From NCBI RefSeq assembly GCF_030272615.1, contig NC_081408.1, positions 342,699,793-342,763,792 of the forward strand: a stretch of DNA of 64,000 nt. The letters are read 5' to 3'. The notes under the pieces were generated by a model. It was not told the origin of the DNA. It worked only from the letters and a program-made list of their open reading frames with translations, and did not search any database. Of this stretch, positions 45,296 to 57,668 are shown piece by piece (position 1 is the first letter of the stretch; each line of letters starts with the position of its first letter). The position numbers and the translations under genes are program-made. The DNA comes from Cryptomeria japonica (lineage: Eukaryota; Streptophyta; Pinopsida; Cupressales; Cupressaceae).

Positions 45296-45787
45296 TGTTG
45301 GTGTAAATGATTATTCATCATGGATATTATTACACTTTACTTAAGTTTACTTAGGAAATGCATTTCATAGTAGTTTGGGTATGAGACACTTGGGTGTTTG
45401 TGCCACATTGGGAGAGTGTGTGTAGGAGAATTTCCACCTTTTATGGTGTTGATCTTGTTGTTACACTCCACATTCAGTGGGTGATCCACCTCATGTGGAA
45501 TATTATATTGTTTCTCCTACCTACCCACACCTATTTCCTACCTACCCTTGTTTCTTATTGAGCCACATGTCATGTTTGTGTGCTCACATATCCATATTGC
45601 CTTGCCTATATAAGCAGGCTCATATTCATTGTATGTAACGCTTGATGATCCAGTTGATCAGTATTTTCATCTTGATAGAATACAGTTTATTTCTATCATC
45701 TATTTTGTTCTCTCTTATTTGTGCTTTCCATTGTCTCTTGATCTTGGCAAAATCTCACATGGTATCAAAGCTGGTCCATGTCTCACA
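45296..45787 (+). mobile_element. 3' LTR of the Copia-type gag element
   Basis: 492 bp, collinear with the 5' LTR including the TATATAAGC box near 45608. About 3 percent divergence by eye, older than the 1.1 percent of the neighbouring gag-only Gypsy element. Confidence 0.9.
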
Positions 45788-46395
45788 TGTATCATACATA
45801 AAAAAATCCACACATAAAATCACATGTTACACAACCATTATTACATATTCGTTTGTACTATAACGCCATTACATAAATTCATTATGTATATTATCGCATT
45901 CATTGTTGTTCATCTCATAATCATGTATACATGTATAAATTAATGACCGTTGCATGTTATCCATTCCATCATAATATCATACAAGTGCATTACGTAGTAT
46001 ATAAGTATTATTTCATCATAAAATTGCATTACTCATGACATAGTCCATCACAATAAATAGGCATAAAGCATCATACATAACACCATCATCTAGATAAGTA
46101 AGCAAATGCATACATTCATCAAGTAAGTCATACAAATCATGTAAAAAGTAAACGCATCCATAATGTAAATAAGTGCATCCATCACATCATAGAAAATATA
46201 GACACCTCATCAAGTTTTCGCTACATCTCATATAATCAAAATGATCAATGTCAAGTGTATAATGATATCCCATCAGTATAAGAGATACATAAAAAAATGG
46301 CAAGAATCATGTAACATATGAATCAAAATGTGTATACATAAAAATGATATAGCATGCGTGGAAAATGGGGGACAAAATATCAAAATAGCCACATA
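45788..46395. repeat. CAT/TACAT-rich degenerate tract, right part
   Basis: Continuation of the tract interrupted at 41521: many CATCATA, CATAAA and TACATA words with no strict period. On the minus strand it lies directly downstream of the plant mobile domain pseudogene. Confidence 0.5.
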
Positions 46396-49101
46396 TCAAG
46401 TGGGATGCTGAGATGAGCTCTTTCTGGACCTTGTGGGTCTTGTTGACCCTCCTGCTACGACACCACCTGAGGGACCATTTCTTCCACCTGGGTCTCTCCT
46501 AGGGCCTGTGACACCTCAACTCTCTGTGCCCAATGCGATCCCCCATGCCTAGAGTTCTGTGTGTAGGACTCTTCCCATCTCTCTGGGGGCAGAACCTGGA
46601 AATAGAGACCCCTATACTAATCAACCTGTCTTGAATGATATATAAGATCCCTCATGGTATCCTTGGTAAGTCCCCGAGAGACTGTCTGTTGTAAGGTCTG
46701 TATCAACTCCTTAGCAGGACCGTATCTCTGTATCACATCATCCCTCTCTGTTGTCAGCACGACAATCTGAGTCTACATCTGTGCCTTTGCATGTAACTGT
46801 GTTACCTCCGCTTGTAGCCATTGTACCATACATTGTAGGTCACTGATCTGTACCTGCTACTGATGGGATGGCACTTTAATAAGTATCTATCATGACGGCT
46901 CCTGTACCTGTTGTGTCTCTGCCTGGCGTGCCTGCTGCATCTATCCCATTTGTCCCCCTGATCTCCTCCTCCTGACGACTTGTGTCTCCCAATCACTAGG
47001 TAGCTCTCTAGAAGGTCTCGAACTACTAGCTCCTATTGTACCTGTTGTTGCTAAGCTGCTAGCTCCACCATCCCCTCCACCACCATCTCCTCCATCTCCA
47101 CCATCTCCTCCATATCCGCTATCACCTCCTCCATCTCCTCCATCCTTATCACCATCTCTCCTCCATCTTAGAGCCTTGCACGGTGGTCGCTCCTCCTCGT
47201 CCTCGAATGTTGGCATAGGCTCATTAGGATGTAATAATCTTAGGAATCGAGGTGCCAAGAAATACTATGAATACTTAGGAGTAAAACCCCCATCCATAGT
47301 GCCCCGTAGATAGTCCCATTCCTGAGCCCCAAGTGATAGATACTCTTCACAAGCCTACTCATAAGAATTTAGTAGGCCCCCTAATTGGCCACATCCTGAC
47401 ATCTCCGTGCATAATGTGTTGTGCCCCGTGGAAGCCCTTGTACTCGACCATACTGCCTCAACACACGGGTAACAATGAAACACTCAATCATAAAGGGAGT
47501 GCATCTAATCAGGTACTGAGAAGAAAACACATAAGGCATCTCGAGCATATCCTCTGGCCATGACTCACAATCTTGGTAAGGCCCGCAGATGACTGTATCC
47601 AATTCATCAACACTTGTTGCCAATACTCAAGTTTGCCCAACTTTTGTTGGACAACAACGCATGCATATCCACAAACATAAGGTCTCCCAGCTTGATGATC
47701 CCTGCCTGCCAAAGGGCGTGTGACAACCAAGTTCTCCTAACATCAAATCTACAACATTGTGACCCTTGCTGACAAATTGGTAGCTCCAAGATAGACCTCT
47801 TTGTGTAGATCATGATACAAGTGTGCGAGCATGCAATAACCCCAAGAATATCATGTACCCTCTATAATCATCTGCTCTAGCACGTGACCCCAACCAACTG
47901 ATAATCCCTTTGACCTATGGTTAGGACTTCCTAAATCCTCCAACGAATCCACCAAGAACAAAATGTAGTGGAGCATATGATAAATCAAGCATCTCCTGCC
48001 AGGAGATGTCATACCCACAAATGTGCTCATCATGAAATATCCTCCTTAGTGCATCTGTACCACCTTTCTCGGTCATATCATAGACAATAATGTCTCCAAT
48101 AATAGGAATGCATATAATCTTGTAGACATCCTCTGGAATCACTTTCATCTCGCTAGTAGGTAGGTGGAAGGTGTTATGCTCGCTATGCCATCTCTCGGCT
48201 AGTGCAGTCAACAAACCCTGATGTTTCATATACCACGACATATATATCAATGAGGATAATTTGCATCTGTCAATAATGTAAAGCTCAACCTATCTAAGAT
48301 GGGGTATTGGATTCCAGGTCTTTAGGTAACGTTCCTGAGACTGGAGAACACCTAAATTCACCTACAATCATATCATATCAACATATCAGCATTTTGATTT
48401 ATCAATCTATCTATCAACATGTATCACTCATGTGAGATTTCGATCAAATCTTGTTGAAAATTTTATCATTGACTCTCATTCATCATGAGGTTGTTATCAT
48501 CTATCCTATCAAGCATTCAAATCATGATAATTGAAAATGATAAAAAACAAATCAAACAGGAGAATTTAAATCACATTTTAATCGTTCTGATACCAAAACG
48601 CTAAACTGTCTCATTAAAACGTCAAAAAATTGCATGAAAGCGCTAAAAAACCTTATGCGCTAAACTGTGCCACAAAAGCGCTAAAATTGACATCAAAACA
48701 CCAAAATTCGGGATGCGCTAAAATATGGACTCTATGCGCTAATCAAAAGGCTGAAAATACTAAAACTCATTGATGCACTGAGGTTCACTACTGAAGCGCT
48801 AAACTATAGACTCAATACGCTAAAATCATCAAAACACTAATGATTGTGACTTCTACGCTAAACCCTAGATTAGATGCACTAAAACAGTAAAAAACGCTAA
48901 AAGCCTAATCCTAAGCGCTAAAACAAACACTGAAAATGCCAAAACGCAAATTTATGTCGGAAAAATTACAAAAAACATGTTAAAAATCGTACAAAAGACG
49001 GTTTTTTGATGTACGTACCAAAGGACCATGTGCAGGAGGTCGCTCAAACTGCTAGACACACTCGAATAGGTGCTCATGATAAGGAATCACCATCTTCGCG
49101 C
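46396..49101 (-). pseudogene. Plant mobile domain (PMD) protein gene, decayed
   Basis: Minus-strand relic of a PMD gene, the family of MAIN-like and PP7-long-form proteins often carried by plant transposons. Proposed exon 1 (49101 down to about 49012) starts MVIPYHEHLFE and has a stop in place of a residue. A donor GGTACGTAC and an acceptor TTGTAG near 48364 define an intron of about 0.65 kb. The main exon shows LLTALAERWHSEHNTFHLP and EDVYKIICIPIIGD, then after shifts RSKGLSVGWG, VVTRPLAGRDHQAGRPYV and VLRQYGRVQGLPRG. It continues with a Gly/Asp repeat (about 47060-47150), a coiled coil (DVIQRYGPAKELIQTLQQTV) and a stop at 46396-46398. Stops and at least three frameshifts make it non-functional. 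Confidence 0.72.
48590..48960 (-). repeat. TTAGCG-motif array, copy 3, inside the PMD intron
   Basis: About 18 degenerate units with GCGCTAAA on the plus strand (TTTAGCGC on the minus strand), spaced roughly 15-25 bp. It has the same motif as the arrays at 9.8 and 24.0 kb but in opposite orientation. It lies wholly within the proposed first intron of the PMD gene. Confidence 0.75.
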
Positions 49102-51239
49102 CAGAGCTCAAAAAGTTCAAAAATCAATTTGTGAAAATACAAATGAGTGGTAAAATGATTTTCACTTTTACCTTAAAAGGGGGTTAATTAAGTGGGATAT
49201 ATTTTTTCCATATTTAAAAAAAATAAAAATCAATTTAATCAAATTGCAAGGCACATTATTCAAATTTTTATTAGGACAAATAAAAAAAGGTAAAAATGTC
49301 AAAAATCTTTAAAAATTCCAAAAAATTCGATTTAAAAAAAAATAATAATAACTAAAAAAATCCTAAAATTCTCTGATTCATCTCCTGAGGGGGCATACAC
49401 GCATTACCATGCGATTATCAAAATCTAGGGCAACAATTAAAAATTTTCATCAATAATAATGTTTGGAACATTGTTTTGCGCATCGAGTGAATTTTTCTTT
49501 GAACCAATACCATATTGCACAATTTCATTACTCCTACCAGATTGGCACGGTTAGACTCACTCGTGTTGGGTCGGTAATCTTTCGTGTCATGGAAGATTCC
49601 AGGGAAGTTAAACTACTTCATGGTAGGGCGGATATGTGCTTCGGCAATGTTCTTGCCCTTGATGTGATTATGGAAGACAAATGACAGAGTTCTTGTCTTG
49701 GTGGGCTTCATGATTCGTTTCTTATGTATTCTTATAATTGACCTTGTGGTCTATTGTAAAGGAACATGCTCCCTTGTGTTCAACCTTGTTATAGGTTGTG
49801 TATTAAATATTTATGTTGAAATGTAATTGTAAGTCTCCATTCTTGTATATCTAGACATGTGTAATATTTAATGCTTTATTTTATGAATTATGTGAATTAT
49901 ATTATTTTGAAATTATGGAGGTCCTTATAGTATTATTTGTATATTTAAGTTTTCCTAGGTCTTATAAGTATGTATCCAAGTTGGCCTATATACTATCTGA
50001 GATATAAGTAGGTTATAGGGAATGGAGTGAGTGTAAGATTTATTTATAACCCCATTGGAGAGAAGGATCACCTACAACCTAAACAACCTTCCACATACAT
50101 AGGAAATCAATATAAATTATATGAAGCTAGAGAATTCATTAGATCCATAAATGAAATCGGTACAATATATTTGTGTACTAATCATACTTAGGTTGTACTT
50201 TTGAATGTTTATGTGAAAAATTATTTATTATGGTAGGTGTGGTATTTCTCCTATTTATGTACCTCAAATCCTAATGCATAATCACTCACCTATCTAATCC
50301 TCATTTTTGCTCTTACAATTTTCTCTTCATGTGTTATTTCCAATATGCCTAGTTTTCCTAGCTAATATCAAAGCCTTGCTAGTGCAAATGGAAATGTGAA
50401 TGATCTACAAGAAATTTTAGCATGAAGATTTGAGGTAAGGGCTACAAATTTTGTCAATATTTATATAATATTATTAAATCATGTCAAATTCAAACAATGA
50501 TTGGACTCCATTATGTAAATCTTACAAAATAATAGCATGATCTAAAATTTAATGGTAAATTCAAACAATATTTGTAATTTTTTTGTGTATTATTAAGTTA
50601 TTTTGTAGATTTATATTTTATTTGTTGAGATAAATGATTTTTTTTGTCAAATATTGTCAATGTTTGCTCTCATTCATAAATCCATAGTAGTATTTGATCA
50701 TAAATGCAAATTTAAAATATGTCTGATAGTTTATTTCCACTAGAAGTTGTGCTATCACAAGTTTGGTTCTCATTTTGTGCAAGGTTCGAAATCAACCTAA
50801 TTTCAATCCGTCACTTGGAAATTGACTTGAAATTTTATAAATCCATTTATTTTTTTCAAATCTATTTGAATGTTTGTAAATCAAGTCTATCATTTACAAA
50901 ATTTTGGTCAATCTGCATATACCTTGACATTTTGACATGTCATAGGCACCAACTTCTAAATTTTAGTATCTTAGCTTATGCACTTCACATCAACCTAACA
51001 AAAGTATCCGATATTTTTCCGAAAAATAACACGTCAACAAAATTTGAATCTTTATGACAAGAACATCAACATAACTATCACAACATGAACATGCCCATTG
51101 GCATGCCCACCAAATTATACAAAACATCATTTTGAAAAATTTAAATCAATTCATTGGTATAAACACTATACAGTTTACCTTCCTACCAGCACAAACTAAT
51201 AAAAAACAAATAGATAGGAAACAATCCTCTGTTATTTAA
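49102..51239. other. AT-rich intergenic stretch, nothing recognised
   Basis: Long AT-rich sequence with A- and T-runs (49200-49350, 50570-50650). I found no LTR ends, coding signal or repeat array. Confidence 0.35.
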
Positions 51240-51479
51240 AAGGAAATCTCAATGGACGGGCCCGCTCTCTAGAAACCACTTGGAGTTTTTGGCGATCTGG
51301 CCGGGAATGAGGATACGTGGGATAAAAATAGGAAAGCAAAACTAAGTTTTTATGTTTTTTCAAGATTAAATAAAATTCTTATTACGCTCCAGAGATGATT
51401 CAGAGCCTAAAGACTTTTTAAACTCAGCAAACTTGGTCGAAGGAGAAGCAGCTGTGGCAACAAACTGAAAAAATAAGAG

Positions 51480-53025
51480 ATGGGATCCGCTTATGAGGAA
51501 GATGACGATGACAGTGGTAACTTGGTCGCTACCCCCGTTCATTCGAAATACCAGTCTTCAACTGAAAAGGTATCGCCTTTACTACATTTCAATCTTAAGT
51601 GGCATCCACTTTCCAGCTTTCAGAAGAACCCTTGAAGCCACAGACTTTAGACAAACATGAATGGGTATTGCTTGGTCAGGCTAACTATACTTTATGAACT
51701 GTGCTTTTTCTGATTCCAGTAGGATGCTATTGTATTTAAGGTTTCAATCTGTTAGAAAATTTGTTCATATGATTGTGTAGAGTAGGATATCTGAACCACA
51801 GTTTGTCCAAATTGGGACTTTTCATGTAGGAATTAGTGTATCAAGTCTTCCTGAGTGTTTGTATGTTTGATGCAAGGTTACTTAAATGTTTGGGTTTTTG
51901 GATCACAGCCTCTTTAACCCTGTAAATTCTCATAGGGCTGCATTTGGGAATAGTTTATGTGTAAAGTAAGGCTAGACAATAGTAATGCTTTATTTTACTG
52001 TCCAAGAAGCACACTCTATAGATTTAGGAGATTATCTTTTGGGAGTAAGAAAATTTCACGAATCACCATATATTGATTGTTCAATTTGATCTCTTGGATT
52101 TTCCTCCCTTTGACCACGCTTCTGAGAAAATGGATAAGATTAAAACATATACATATCCATTACTTTTGAAAATTTGGAATTCTGGATTTCGCTTGGAGAG
52201 TACAAAATATATTCCACGCACATGGCATGAGAAAATGTCAGATATGGGCCGCTAACCATCAAAGGCAGCCGTTCAGTTCAAACTGATTACTGTCCCACAG
52301 CCGGAAATGCTTTTAATGTGTTAAATGAAAAGTTAAACACCATTCCTCAGTGTGAAAGAATCCCTTTAAACAAACATCTAACTTGCAATAGAAGCAAAAA
52401 TGTAAGATTTGCAGGTGGAAGATGCCCAATAATTCCCCACAGATACATTGATGAAGAAAAATATAGCAGCAAATAAGAAGAAAATAGCGTATGGAATTAG
52501 AGTGATAGGGTTGGACATGTTTTCTAAATCACATTCAGGACACAGCGTTTATGTATTTTGACATTGTTTGGTTTCTTCTTAGCTTCGTTTTCCCTCTTCT
52601 CCACCATGTCTGTCACACTAGGTGCATGAGGTTTCCGAGGAAAATGCATCCTCCAATGCGATTTGAATATTAGGGGATCGAGGGGTAACCTGTACCCACA
52701 TTCCTGGTTAGGTTGCATTTCATAGTGCCCAGGTTTGAGAGAGGATATGTACACTTCCACAACATTGGTTATTTTGATATAAATCCAACTGGGTCTTGAG
52801 CCAGAATTTCTCTGACCATTCTCAGCATCCTTATGAGAACCACATGGGTTCATGGCTTACATAGCTTGCTTATTATTGCACTAAGCATGAGTTTTAACTC
52901 TATATGATGGTTGGGTAAAACATTTTTACATTTGTATGTTACAGGTCTTTTATGAGCTTGCCAACCAGAAGTAGATGCATGGAGTAATCGATAGGGTAGT
53001 GAAAGAATATGACAACACGGTTTTG
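51480..53025 (+). pseudogene. Candidate host gene, two exons, unrecognised
   Basis: Exon 1 (51480-51569) starts ATGGGATCCGCT and encodes 30 residues with an acidic run (AYEEDDDDSGN). It ends AAG before a GT donor and is preceded by GC-richer leader text. A possible exon 2 (52945-53025, 27 codons) lies between TGTTACAG and GTGAGT and keeps phase 0. It reads VFYELANQK, stop, MHGVIDRVVKEYDNTVL. The good splice sites and phase argue for a real gene, but the in-frame TAG and missing later exons argue for a relic. I do not recognise the protein. Confidence 0.35.
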
Positions 53026-54502
53026 GTGAGTGAGGCATATTGTTGGAGTCTCAGTACTTCATGAGAAGTTGAGAACCCAATCAATTAGAGATTTAGTAGT
53101 GCTTGACTGTACGCACCCATGAATTTTCTGATTTCTCAGCTGATGGTTTGAACTGTCATTTCATACAACCTAAGCCTTTCAATAATCTGGAAAAATCTGA
53201 ATGTAGTTTGTCTAGCCATGGTTTGTGGCAGTAGACTAAGGTTTTGAAGAGAGTATACTGTATAAACGAATGAATAAGTATGGAGTAGGAATAAGTGAGA
53301 AAGCAAATGAATAAGTATGGAGTAGGAATGCAGCAGGAGATAGAAACAACATAATGGGATTAATATGCTGGAAGGAAAATGGAAACACTACACATGTACA
53401 AAAGTTAGGACATTTGAATGATAAGGCAAGAGAGGAATATTTTAAAGCAGTTTATGTGCTAGTAGTTGTAAAAGGAAACATAGGTTCAATACCAAAATCT
53501 TAAGGGAATCTAAGCTAAGTACCAGTTTGGGTTTGGATATCCTGGTATGAGTTTTTTTTTTGGAGTTGGGTATGCTTTGGGTATGTCCATAGAAAAAACA
53601 TAAAAAATTAAAAATAGATACATATTTTATCCCAAAAACAGAAATTAAGTTTTCGATTTAAATATTCTTAAAATATCACCAAAAGATTATGCACTCTTAC
53701 TCATACACATTTTGTCAAACACTTTGCATGCTTCCTTAGGTTAAGAGGTTTTCTTCCACTATTTGCCTTTTTGGAAAAACTTTCCCAAATTTCTAAAATC
53801 TTCACAATCTGACCGTTGAAGTGCAACTGTGAATCCTGATATGAATTCACCAAGGGTTGAGCTGGGTTTTCATCCAACCAACCAGAAAACCCAAGGGTTT
53901 TCGTCCTAGGGCACGCTGAACCTGGAGAACAAGCCCTCCAAAATCCTCTGAAAGAAAGATGTCCAAATGACTTGCTCTCATCTCTTTTTAAAAGTTCAGT
54001 TGGATCTTCTAGAAGGATTTGATCTAATATCCTTAAAGCTTCTAGAAGAATCTTTTTCTAATAAAGTGACTTTATAATATTTAATTAATTATTTATAACA
54101 AAATTAATTAATATTAAGTTATGCTTTTGAAATAATATTTATTATTGGACAACTTAATTAATTAAATTAATTGTCACTTAATAAAAAATTGGGGACATTA
54201 CATTACATAGCTACAGTATGTATGTATAATAAACGAAATAACTATAAAAATTTATAAGATTGCATGGACTTCAATATTAAATGCTCCCCCTTTATTTGAC
54301 ACTCAGAAGGTGCTAAATGCAAAACCTGTTTTATTTTTAATAACTTGAAGCAAGTAATAATTTTGCAGCAGCTAATATACTCCAAGACTTACCATAAAAA
54401 GAGAAGCCTTAAAGTTAAAACATCATGACAACTGTATTATGAGTACAACAGCAGTGCAGCAATAATAACACCACCACCAAAACGCCGTCTTTGAGATCAC
54501 AG
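53026..54502. other. Spacer, nothing recognised
   Basis: No coding sequence supported. AT-rich TTAATTAA-type palindromic text at 54080-54185 and a short duplicated phrase near 53265-53330 (GAATAAGTATGGAGTAGGAAT, two copies) are the only structures seen. Confidence 0.35.
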
Positions 54503-54634
54503 ATGGCAGCGGGCATAGATTTTGGCAACTTCATCAAGGTGTTTAAGTTTGAGTCATTGAAGACATATGTTGCAGAGTTTATCTCCACCTTTCTCTTCAT
54601 CTATGTGGGTGTGGTGGGATTGGCCATGGCCTAA
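54503..54634 (+). pseudogene. Tonoplast aquaporin (TIP) first-exon fragment
   Basis: 43 codons starting ATGGCAGCGGGC. The peptide begins MAAGIDFGNF, continues FESLKTYVAEFISTFLF and ends in the small hydrophobic run of the first membrane helix before TAA. This is the order seen at the N-terminus of plant TIP aquaporins (short head, AEFIST, helix 1). The rest of the channel, including both NPA loops, is absent. Sequence after the stop shows no continuation. It is therefore a captured or degraded fragment, too short for ordinary ORF scans. Confidence 0.7.
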
Positions 54635-56309
54635 AGTTCATCCACTCTTCTTCACTTGTTTGAATGCCTTTCTCAACTAACAACTGCCATTCCCAATTAT
54701 GTCTGGGATCTTTGATTGACCTGAGAACCAATTCCTATGGCTGTTTGGACCAGAAAAATTAGAAATAAATTAATAATGGCCTGGGTTGACTGCAGGTTCA
54801 CCGTAGGCTTACCTGGCCAAACCTGGGGCCTAATGGCCATGCCCTGTCTGTACCTGCAGTGGACTGGACTGCAGACCTGGACTGAGAAAGAACAGGACCC
54901 TCTGATGTGGGGGATTTTCCGGATAAACTGGTAACAGTCTTAGGAAACCCTGATTTGGAAGCAATGTCTAAACATGCTATAACTTTATTTAACCTAAGGA
55001 GAAATGCTCAGAACAGCCAAATGAGAGTTAAATGAAGCTAGAATGCAATGCAAACAAAGATTTGCAGACTTTTAACAAGTCTGAGGCTAAAGCTCTGGAA
55101 TAGTGTTGCCCAAACCTTGCAATATAGGTAAGTAAACGAATAAATACTTCTAGTACTAAAAGTGGTGAAGTGATGTAAAGTAAATTAGCACAAGCATTCT
55201 AAACTAAACGAAATGCTTCTGTGCTACATATGAAAGTCAAATAAAGTGTGACCTGTGAAGTGGTCAATGACAAACCAAGACTGTAATTAAGAGTGACGAA
55301 ACATTGGTTCATCAAAAGCTTAACCTCTAGGAGGGTTTTATTGCTTATCCATTACAGGATAACTGAAATGCCAAGAAATCCACACTCCAAGCTACTATTC
55401 TAACATATGTCTTTCTGCCTTTAAAGGAAATGAAGGGCAGGTGAACAACAAGACATGGAGAAAGCACAAAAAATTAAGGCTGACTAAGTATAGGTCAGAA
55501 CAAGATCAAGAAGACATGACAACATGCTGGAAGCAAGTAGAAGACAGTAAGCAATTGAATGGGGCTGGATGTGGTGACAGTACAAGTTTAAGTGTTTGGG
55601 TGTGCCAGTACGACATTGTTTTCTCTGGGCATGGGCATAGTTTTGTATATATATATTTTAAAATTATAAAAACAGTGATACTCATAATTTCCAATAAATA
55701 AAATAGTTAAATACGTCATAATTTGAAAAAAAAGAAGAAAATACTCCTAGATTTATATTTCAGTGATTTGCCAAATGTCAAGACTCAATACACAATGAGA
55801 ATTACAACCAATATTCAATAATCTTTAAATCGCTCTTCATTGATAGTATCAAACTTAACATTTGGTTCAATTTCATTTGAACCAAATAAGTGACAATAAC
55901 ACCTCCACTAGCCATGTCATACGTAGAAGTTGCCTCATCTAAAGAGATTTCTGCAAGTTGTGCAACAACAATGTCTAAGTCAACACACTCAAGAGTTAGA
56001 TACTTAATTCTTTATTACCCCCTCATTGTAATCGAGTTATGCAACAAGATATGCAAGTTTATTGCATAAAGACCAAATCCTTAGTCTTTTGCATCCAATC
56101 AACTACACTTAGCTAAGGGAACTAAGGGCCTAGATTCTGGGGATGACAACTAGTGGGGGTCTTGGAACATATATCACAATGGGGTTGAGGGGTAGTGCCT
56201 CTTTTGGAGGTTTAGGGGCGACACCCTTGATGATGTTAAGGGGCAGTGCTCCTTGCGAGTTGTGCGAAAATTGAGACCTTTGAAATCACACAAACCTTCA
56301 TGGTGCACA
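54635..56309. other. Spacer, nothing recognised
   Basis: Mixed sequence with a short CTG/CAGG-rich patch near 54790-54890 and AT-rich text elsewhere. The open frame at 55441 has no recognisable features. Confidence 0.35.
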
Positions 56310-57054
56310 CCATTTTCACAATTTCATCACTTAAGGGTAAAATTAGGTATTTGACACTTTTTTGTTTATAAAAATAATTTTTTTTCTTTTTCTTTTGGTC
56401 AGCCCTTGGGCTTACCTAGATCTGCCTCGAGTTTGCCCACTGTGGGTTTGTGTAGTTTCAAGGTGACCCCAGGCTGTTTTGGCCTCAAATTAGACCCATA
56501 CAAAAAGGGGTGGGGGTTTTTGCTGAACCCAACAATATAGGATGTAACTTTGGCATTGCTTTAATTTTGGGTGCATTCAATAGTATTGAATCTATTGATT
56601 TTCTCCAAGGGATTAAATTTTTTGAATCTATGGCCTGATGAAAAGGACTTTGCTCTTTAAGAACCAAGGCCCTCCATTAAGGACTTTTCATAGTTTTATC
56701 ACTCAAGGGCAAAATTAGGTGTTTGGCACTTTTTGTTATAAAATGATTTTTTTAATACTTTTTCTTTTGGGCAGCCCTTGGGTCCACCAAGATTTGCCTC
56801 GGGATTGCTCTTGATGGATTTGTGTGGTTTCAAAGCGATCTTAGGATGTCTTGGTCTCAAATTAGACCCAAATAGATATTAGGGACCAAGGTTTTGCCAA
56901 ACCCAATACCATAGGATGTAACTTTGGTATTGTGTCAGTTTTGGGTGCATTCAATAGTGTTGATGTTCTCCAAGGGATTATAAATTGAATCTATGGTCAA
57001 TTGAAAAGGATTTTGTTCTTTAAGAACCAAGACCCTCCTATAAGGACTTTTCAT
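56310..57054 (+). repeat. Direct tandem duplication, two units of about 370 bp
   Basis: Unit 1 (about 56310-56691) and unit 2 (about 56683-57054) share TCAC(T/C)AAGGG(T/C)AAAATTAGGT, CAGCCCTTGGG, TGCCTCG, TCAAATTAGACCC, CATAGGATGTAACTTTGG, TTTGGGTGCATTCAATAG and TTTAAGAACCAAG...AAGGACTTTTCAT in the same order. They have diverged by point changes and small gaps. Unit 2 ends only 5 bp before the LTR at 57060. Confidence 0.85.
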
Positions 57055-57668
57055 GTACTTGTTGTGACCTTTTCACACATCGCCCCATTGCTAATGGGGA
57101 CCCCCTCTTTTCCGGCTTGCTGCGTTGTTAGGTTAGGGTTTTGGCTGCTTAGTGGGGCAATTTTGTGTTTCCCGTGCCCGAGTCTCGGAGTTTTGATCAT
57201 GCCTAGTGCCGTTTAGGGTTTTTGAAGTTATAGGATCAAGTTGCAAACGTTGATATTTTAATGATCCTAAATTTTGTCTAAGTGTTACCCTTCTTGAGCG
57301 TTATTGTGTTTTTAATCACGCGCGTCAGTGATTTTAAAGTGCCAAGGTATTCCCAAGCCTTTTGGAGTTGTTTTCTCGCTTCTAAGGTATTATTTAAATT
57401 GATTTCGCACTTTATCCCGATAATTCCCTACTGTTTCGCTCAATTTTTTGGAAAATTTGCCTAAGTCCAGTCCAATTTTTGAAGTTTTAAAGCGATTTTG
57501 AGTGGTTAAAATGCCAAATTCCTAAGGGAAATCCATATTCCAAGGGTTAGAAGGTCAAATTCCATGCTAGAGGTGCTTTTTCCCTCATATTCCAGACTAC
57601 CCACCCTTTTCCCCCACTCAAAATCCACACTACACATGGGTTTCCACCACTGTTTATCCATGCTTGGA

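Larger units (their letters stand above)
41522..45787 (+). mobile_element. Non-autonomous Copia-type gag/protease element
   Basis: A 4266-bp element with two 492-bp LTRs (TGTTGG...CTCACA) that differ at about 15 positions by eye. A PBS directly follows the 5' LTR and a purine tract (AAGGGGGGG) directly precedes the 3' LTR. Flanking pentamers are GGTAT and TGTAT, four of five matching. The internal region has one frame with Gag, protease and an acidic tail but no RT, RNase H or integrase core. Like the neighbouring Gypsy-type element it depends on enzymes in trans, but the lineage is Copia. Confidence 0.88.

Noticed and set aside
46941-47258. Separate Gly/Asp-rich protein
   Set aside because: It is in register with the PMD pseudogene and best explained as its low-complexity segment.
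49463-49684. 73-codon plus-strand open frame
   Set aside because: No recognisable family and no supporting context in an AT-rich spacer.
52524-52853. 109-codon minus-strand open frame
   Set aside because: Composition is protein-like, but I see no motif, splice context or repeat partner; it lies in the putative intron of the candidate host gene.
55441-55701. 86-codon plus-strand open frame
   Set aside because: No domain, no repeat partner, and ends in AT-rich low-complexity codons.
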